Source: Desulfobacteraceae bacterium
GTDB taxonomy: Bacteria > Desulfobacterota > Desulfobulbia > Desulfobulbales > Desulfobulbaceae
DNA: 9,553 nucleotides
Direction: 5' to 3'
NCBI GenBank assembly: GCA_022837185.1
Contig: JALHJD010000100.1
Coordinates: 1-9,553, forward strand
The notes beneath the pieces were generated by a model. The model saw nothing but the letters and a program-made list of their open reading frames with translations, was not told where the DNA came from and made no database searches. Of this stretch, positions 7,757 through 9,553 are shown piece by piece. Both the position numbers and the translations under genes were made by a program. Each line of letters begins with the position of its first letter. Within the stretch, counting starts at the first letter, position 1.

Positions 7757-7842
7757 GCGCGGCCGGGGCCTTTTACTCGAGGATTTCCGTGTCCTCGTGG
7801 GCATACAGGGGTGCGCAGCAGCACAGCATCCACGCGATGTTT

Positions 7843-8670
7843 TCATGGGGAAGGCGCCCGCTCCATTTCCGCCTCCGCGCCCTCCTTTTCCACCAGGCCG
7901 ATCAGGAAAAGACGGGGCCACAGTTTACCGGTCACATACAGCCCGCCGCTTTCGCTGTCATAGGCAATGCCGTTGAGCACATCGACCGGCCCCGCGGACG
8001 CCTCCGGAGGCAGCAGCCCGGCCAGATCGATCCAGCCCGCCACCCTCCCGGTTTCCGGCTCAATGACGGCAAGCAGGTCGGTCTCCCAGACATTGGCATA
8101 CACCTTGCCGTCCACGTATTCCAGTTCGTTGAGCCTGGTCACCGGACCGTCCCGGTCAACCACCTGAACGCGGTGTCTTTCCTCGAACGTCTCCGGATCG
8201 AGAAAATACAGATTGGCGCTGCCGTCGCTGGCAATCAGGTTTCGGCCGTCGCTGGTAAGCCCCCACCCCTCGTGGGGATACGGGAATTCACGCAGCAGTT
8301 CAAAGGTGTCCGGGTCATAGACAAACCCGCGTTTCTCCGTCCAGGTCAGTTGGATGAGCCGGCCGTCATGGACCGCCAGGCCCTCGCCGAAATACCGGGC
8401 CGGCAGTTCCCTGATCCGCTCGACCCTCCCGGTCTCCAGGTTCACCCGGCGCAGGGACGAACGGCCATACAGGCCGGTGGACTCATACAGCACGCCGCCG
8501 GCAATGACCAGTCCCTGGGTGAAGGCTCCGTGGTCATGGGGATAGGAGGCGATCACTCTGTACGTATATTGGCGGGCAGGGGCGGACAGCACGGTTTGCG
8601 CACCGCCGGGCGCCGCCGGCGCCGTTGCGCCGAGCAGCAGAAGAATCAGGATGTTGATTGTCCTGGTCAA
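7843..8670 (-). CDS. Secreted glutaminyl-peptide cyclotransferase (glutamine cyclotransferase family)
   Basis: Members of this family (plant/bacterial-type glutaminyl cyclase, a five-bladed beta-propeller) convert N-terminal glutamine of peptides to pyroglutamate. The protein has 275 residues from the TTG at 8670. A signal peptide is clear: MTRT, a hydrophobic core at about residues 5-20 and a likely cut after PGGA near residue 24, so it acts outside the cytoplasm. Conserved blocks in order are YPHDHGAFTQGL (43-54), YESTGLYG (62-69), FGEGLA, EGWGLTSDG (134-142), LNELEYV (180-186), YANVW, DVLNGIAYD (230-238) and VTGKLWP (246-252). The TTG start is chosen for its strong GAGGGGAGG site and the signal peptide. 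The physiological substrate in bacteria is not established. A methyltransferase gene lies 88 bases upstream. Confidence 0.93.
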   Translation of the reverse strand: MTRTINILILLLLGATAPAAPGGAQTVLSAPARQYTYRVIASYPHDHGAFTQGLVIAGGVLYESTGLYGRSSLRRVNLETGRVERIRELPARYFGEGLAVHDGRLIQLTWTEKRGFVYDPDTFELLREFPYPHEGWGLTSDGRNLIASDGSANLYFLDPETFEERHRVQVVDRDGPVTRLNELEYVDGKVYANVWETDLLAVIEPETGRVAGWIDLAGLLPPEASAGPVDVLNGIAYDSESGGLYVTGKLWPRLFLIGLVEKEGAEAEMERAPSP

Positions 8671-8675
8671 CCCGG

Positions 8676-8684
8676 CCTCCCCTC
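8676..8684 (-). promoter_or_regulatory. Ribosome binding site supporting the TTG start of the glutaminyl cyclase
   Basis: GAGGGGAGG on the minus strand ends 5 bases before the TTG at 8670. Placed directly ahead of a signal peptide, it makes the TTG the best start; in-frame starts farther upstream would add a polar, arginine-rich stretch before the signal sequence. Confidence 0.65.
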
Positions 8685-8758
8685 TTCGTGCGACCGGCTG
8701 CCGATACTTCCGGCCCCGCCGATCGCGGGCCGTCGATACGTATGCATGCCCTCCCCGT

Positions 8759-9334
8759 TCATTTTCGGCACCGGAAAAGGGCAAGGTAATTATGGGGCCC
8801 GACATCAATGCAGCCCAGACGCTCAAGACCGTAACCGGTCATGAGCCCCTCAAGCTCTTCGGGGGCCAGGCGCCAGGCAAAAGGCGGCCCGGGCTCTTCA
8901 TCCTTTTTATGGAATTCGACCACGGCGATCCTGCCGCCCGGCCTGACCACCCGCAGCACTTCCGGCAGGGTCTTGTCGACTGTTTTTTCCTCCCTCAGGA
9001 TGTGCATGATCGTGGCCATCAGACAGAGGTCGACGCTTTGGGCTTCAAGCGGCAATTTTTCCCCCGCGTTGCAGACCCGGGCGGTGATATTGGCGTGCCG
9101 GCCGAGAGATGCCCGCACCTCCAGTGTTTCAATGCCTTCCTCCCAGAGGTCCAGGGCATATACGTGTCCCGTCCTGCCGACATGGGGGGCGAGAGCGATC
9201 GCATAGTTGCCCACCCCGCACCCAAGGTCAAGGACGATCATTCCCGGTTCCGGCGCCAGTGCATTGAAAAAATTCCTTTCCTCCAGCAGGTTGAAACTGC
9301 TCAGGCCCGCCGAGGTGGGAACCTGTTCTTCCAT
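8759..9334 (-). CDS. Class I SAM-dependent methyltransferase, substrate unknown
   Basis: This small cytoplasmic protein of 191 residues has a Rossmann-type methyltransferase fold. Motif I is VLDLGCGVGNYA (34-45), the glycine-rich AdoMet loop. The acidic residue ending strand 2 is D62 in VYALD. The post-II region has NAGEKLPL, motif IV is VDLCLMATIMH (101-111), and the RPGGRIAVVEFHK block (131-143) precedes the last strands. It resembles the Methyltransf_11/25 group, whose substrates range from quinones to small metabolites and metalloids; nothing here fixes the substrate. The ATG at 9334 has GGAGGAA seven bases upstream. It lies between a histidine kinase end and a glutaminyl cyclase on the same strand, with gaps of 167 and 88 bases, so a shared transcript is possible but not evident. 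Confidence 0.9.
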   Translation of the reverse strand: MEEQVPTSAGLSSFNLLEERNFFNALAPEPGMIVLDLGCGVGNYAIALAPHVGRTGHVYALDLWEEGIETLEVRASLGRHANITARVCNAGEKLPLEAQSVDLCLMATIMHILREEKTVDKTLPEVLRVVRPGGRIAVVEFHKKDEEPGPPFAWRLAPEELEGLMTGYGLERLGCIDVGPHNYLALFRCRK

Positions 9335-9464
9335 CCGGCAATTCCTCCGCGGATCGCAATGATGTTCAGCGCCGATGATTCAGGGGGCTGCCCTATAGAT
9401 TGTTCCAAACACGGTCATCTGCATTTCCAATGTCCGGAATGAAAAACGCTGGCCGGTTCAGGTG

Positions 9465-9493
9465 AAAAAAACGCCGCCGCGGGAGCGCTTCCG
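9465..9493 (-). terminator. Possible intrinsic terminator after the histidine kinase gene
   Basis: Downstream of the TAA at 9502-9504 the minus strand has a GC-rich dyad (imperfect inverted repeat at 9480-9493, then CGGCGGCG) followed by seven T residues (9471-9465). The T run and position fit a terminator, but the stem is imperfect and several pairings are possible. Confidence 0.4.
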
Positions 9494-9501
9494 TCTCACG
9501 C

Positions 9502-9553
9502 TTATTCCTGCGCCTCCGGCAGAGTCAGGGTGACCGTGGTGCCGCTGCCGGGA
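9502..9553 (-). CDS. C-terminal end of a probable sensor histidine kinase (cut by window)
   Basis: Only 16 codons and the TAA are inside the window, reading PGSGTTVTLTLPEAQE. A glycine-rich stretch followed by GTTVTLTLP is the usual last strand of the HATPase_c domain in sensor histidine kinases, ending a few residues after LP. The reading frame is open to the window edge. The sensor domain, phospho-acceptor histidine and any partner regulator lie beyond base 9553, so the signal is unknown. The identification rests on this short motif alone. Confidence 0.55.
   Translation of the reverse strand, partial: PGSGTTVTLTLPEAQE

Noticed and set aside
7778..7797. CGAGGA/TCCTCG hairpin after the cyclase gene
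   Set aside because: A 6-bp stem with no T tract on the minus strand; not convincing as the cyclase terminator.
8712..8731. GGCCC/GGGCC inverted repeat between the methyltransferase and cyclase genes
   Set aside because: Only a 5-bp stem with a 10-base loop and no T tract; in GC-rich DNA this is likely chance.
8671..8826. Longer N-terminus for the glutaminyl cyclase (start at 8826)
   Set aside because: It would put over 50 polar, arginine-rich residues ahead of a good signal peptide and overlap the methyltransferase gene; the TTG at 8670 has a strong ribosome site.
7597..8844. Plus-strand open frame of 415 codons opposite the pyrG start and the glutaminyl cyclase
   Set aside because: It crosses the promoter region and two well-supported minus-strand genes, and has no domain.
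9380..9430. Possible promoter for the methyltransferase (ATGACC ... TATAGG on the minus strand)
   Set aside because: The spacing is about 15 bases and the -35 match is poor, so I do not call it.

Overview
The window is GC-rich, almost fully coding DNA from a Gram-negative bacterium. An LPS (Kdo) operon shows that it has an outer membrane. Together, a pyrG-kdsA-kdsC-lptC run and an LL-diaminopimelate aminotransferase (DapL) suggest a deltaproteobacterium (Desulfobacterota, possibly Desulfobulbales-like). That placement is inference from gene content and order, not from a marker gene. No stretch longer than 300 bases lacks a gene, and no RNA gene, mobile element, CRISPR array or att site was seen.

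Layout. (a) 1-2645, plus strand: the 3' part of a CUT1/MalFGK-type carbohydrate ABC importer. It holds a permease cut by the window edge, a second permease and the ATPase, packed with a 4-base ATGA overlap and a 3-base gap. (b) 2649-7667, minus strand, read from right to left: pyrG, kdsA, kdsC, lptC, then dapL. The first four are abutting or overlapping. A GC-rich hairpin separates lptC from dapL, whose stop codon lies 3 bases from that of the convergent ABC ATPase. (c) 7668-7842: the pyrG leader, with a sigma70-like promoter (TTGTCA-17-TATACA) followed at once by an intrinsic-terminator-like hairpin with a T tract, 18 bases before the pyrG ATG. (d) 7843-9334, minus strand: a secreted glutaminyl-peptide cyclotransferase with a TTG start and, upstream of it, a small class I SAM-dependent methyltransferase. 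(e) 9502-9553, minus strand: the last 16 codons of what looks like a sensor histidine kinase, followed by a possible terminator.

How the genes fit together. PyrG makes CTP, which is consumed when Kdo is activated as CMP-Kdo. KdsA and KdsC carry out the synthase and phosphatase steps of Kdo synthesis. LptC is the inner-membrane-anchored periplasmic link of the LPS export bridge. DapL makes LL-diaminopimelate for peptidoglycan and lysine. The minus-strand block is therefore an envelope-precursor cluster under one likely promoter. kdsD, lptA and lptB, common neighbours in related clusters, are not here.

Most of this is conventional. The most interesting sequence-level signal is the promoter plus terminator-like leader of pyrG, which suggests control by attenuation. 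No wholly new system was identified.
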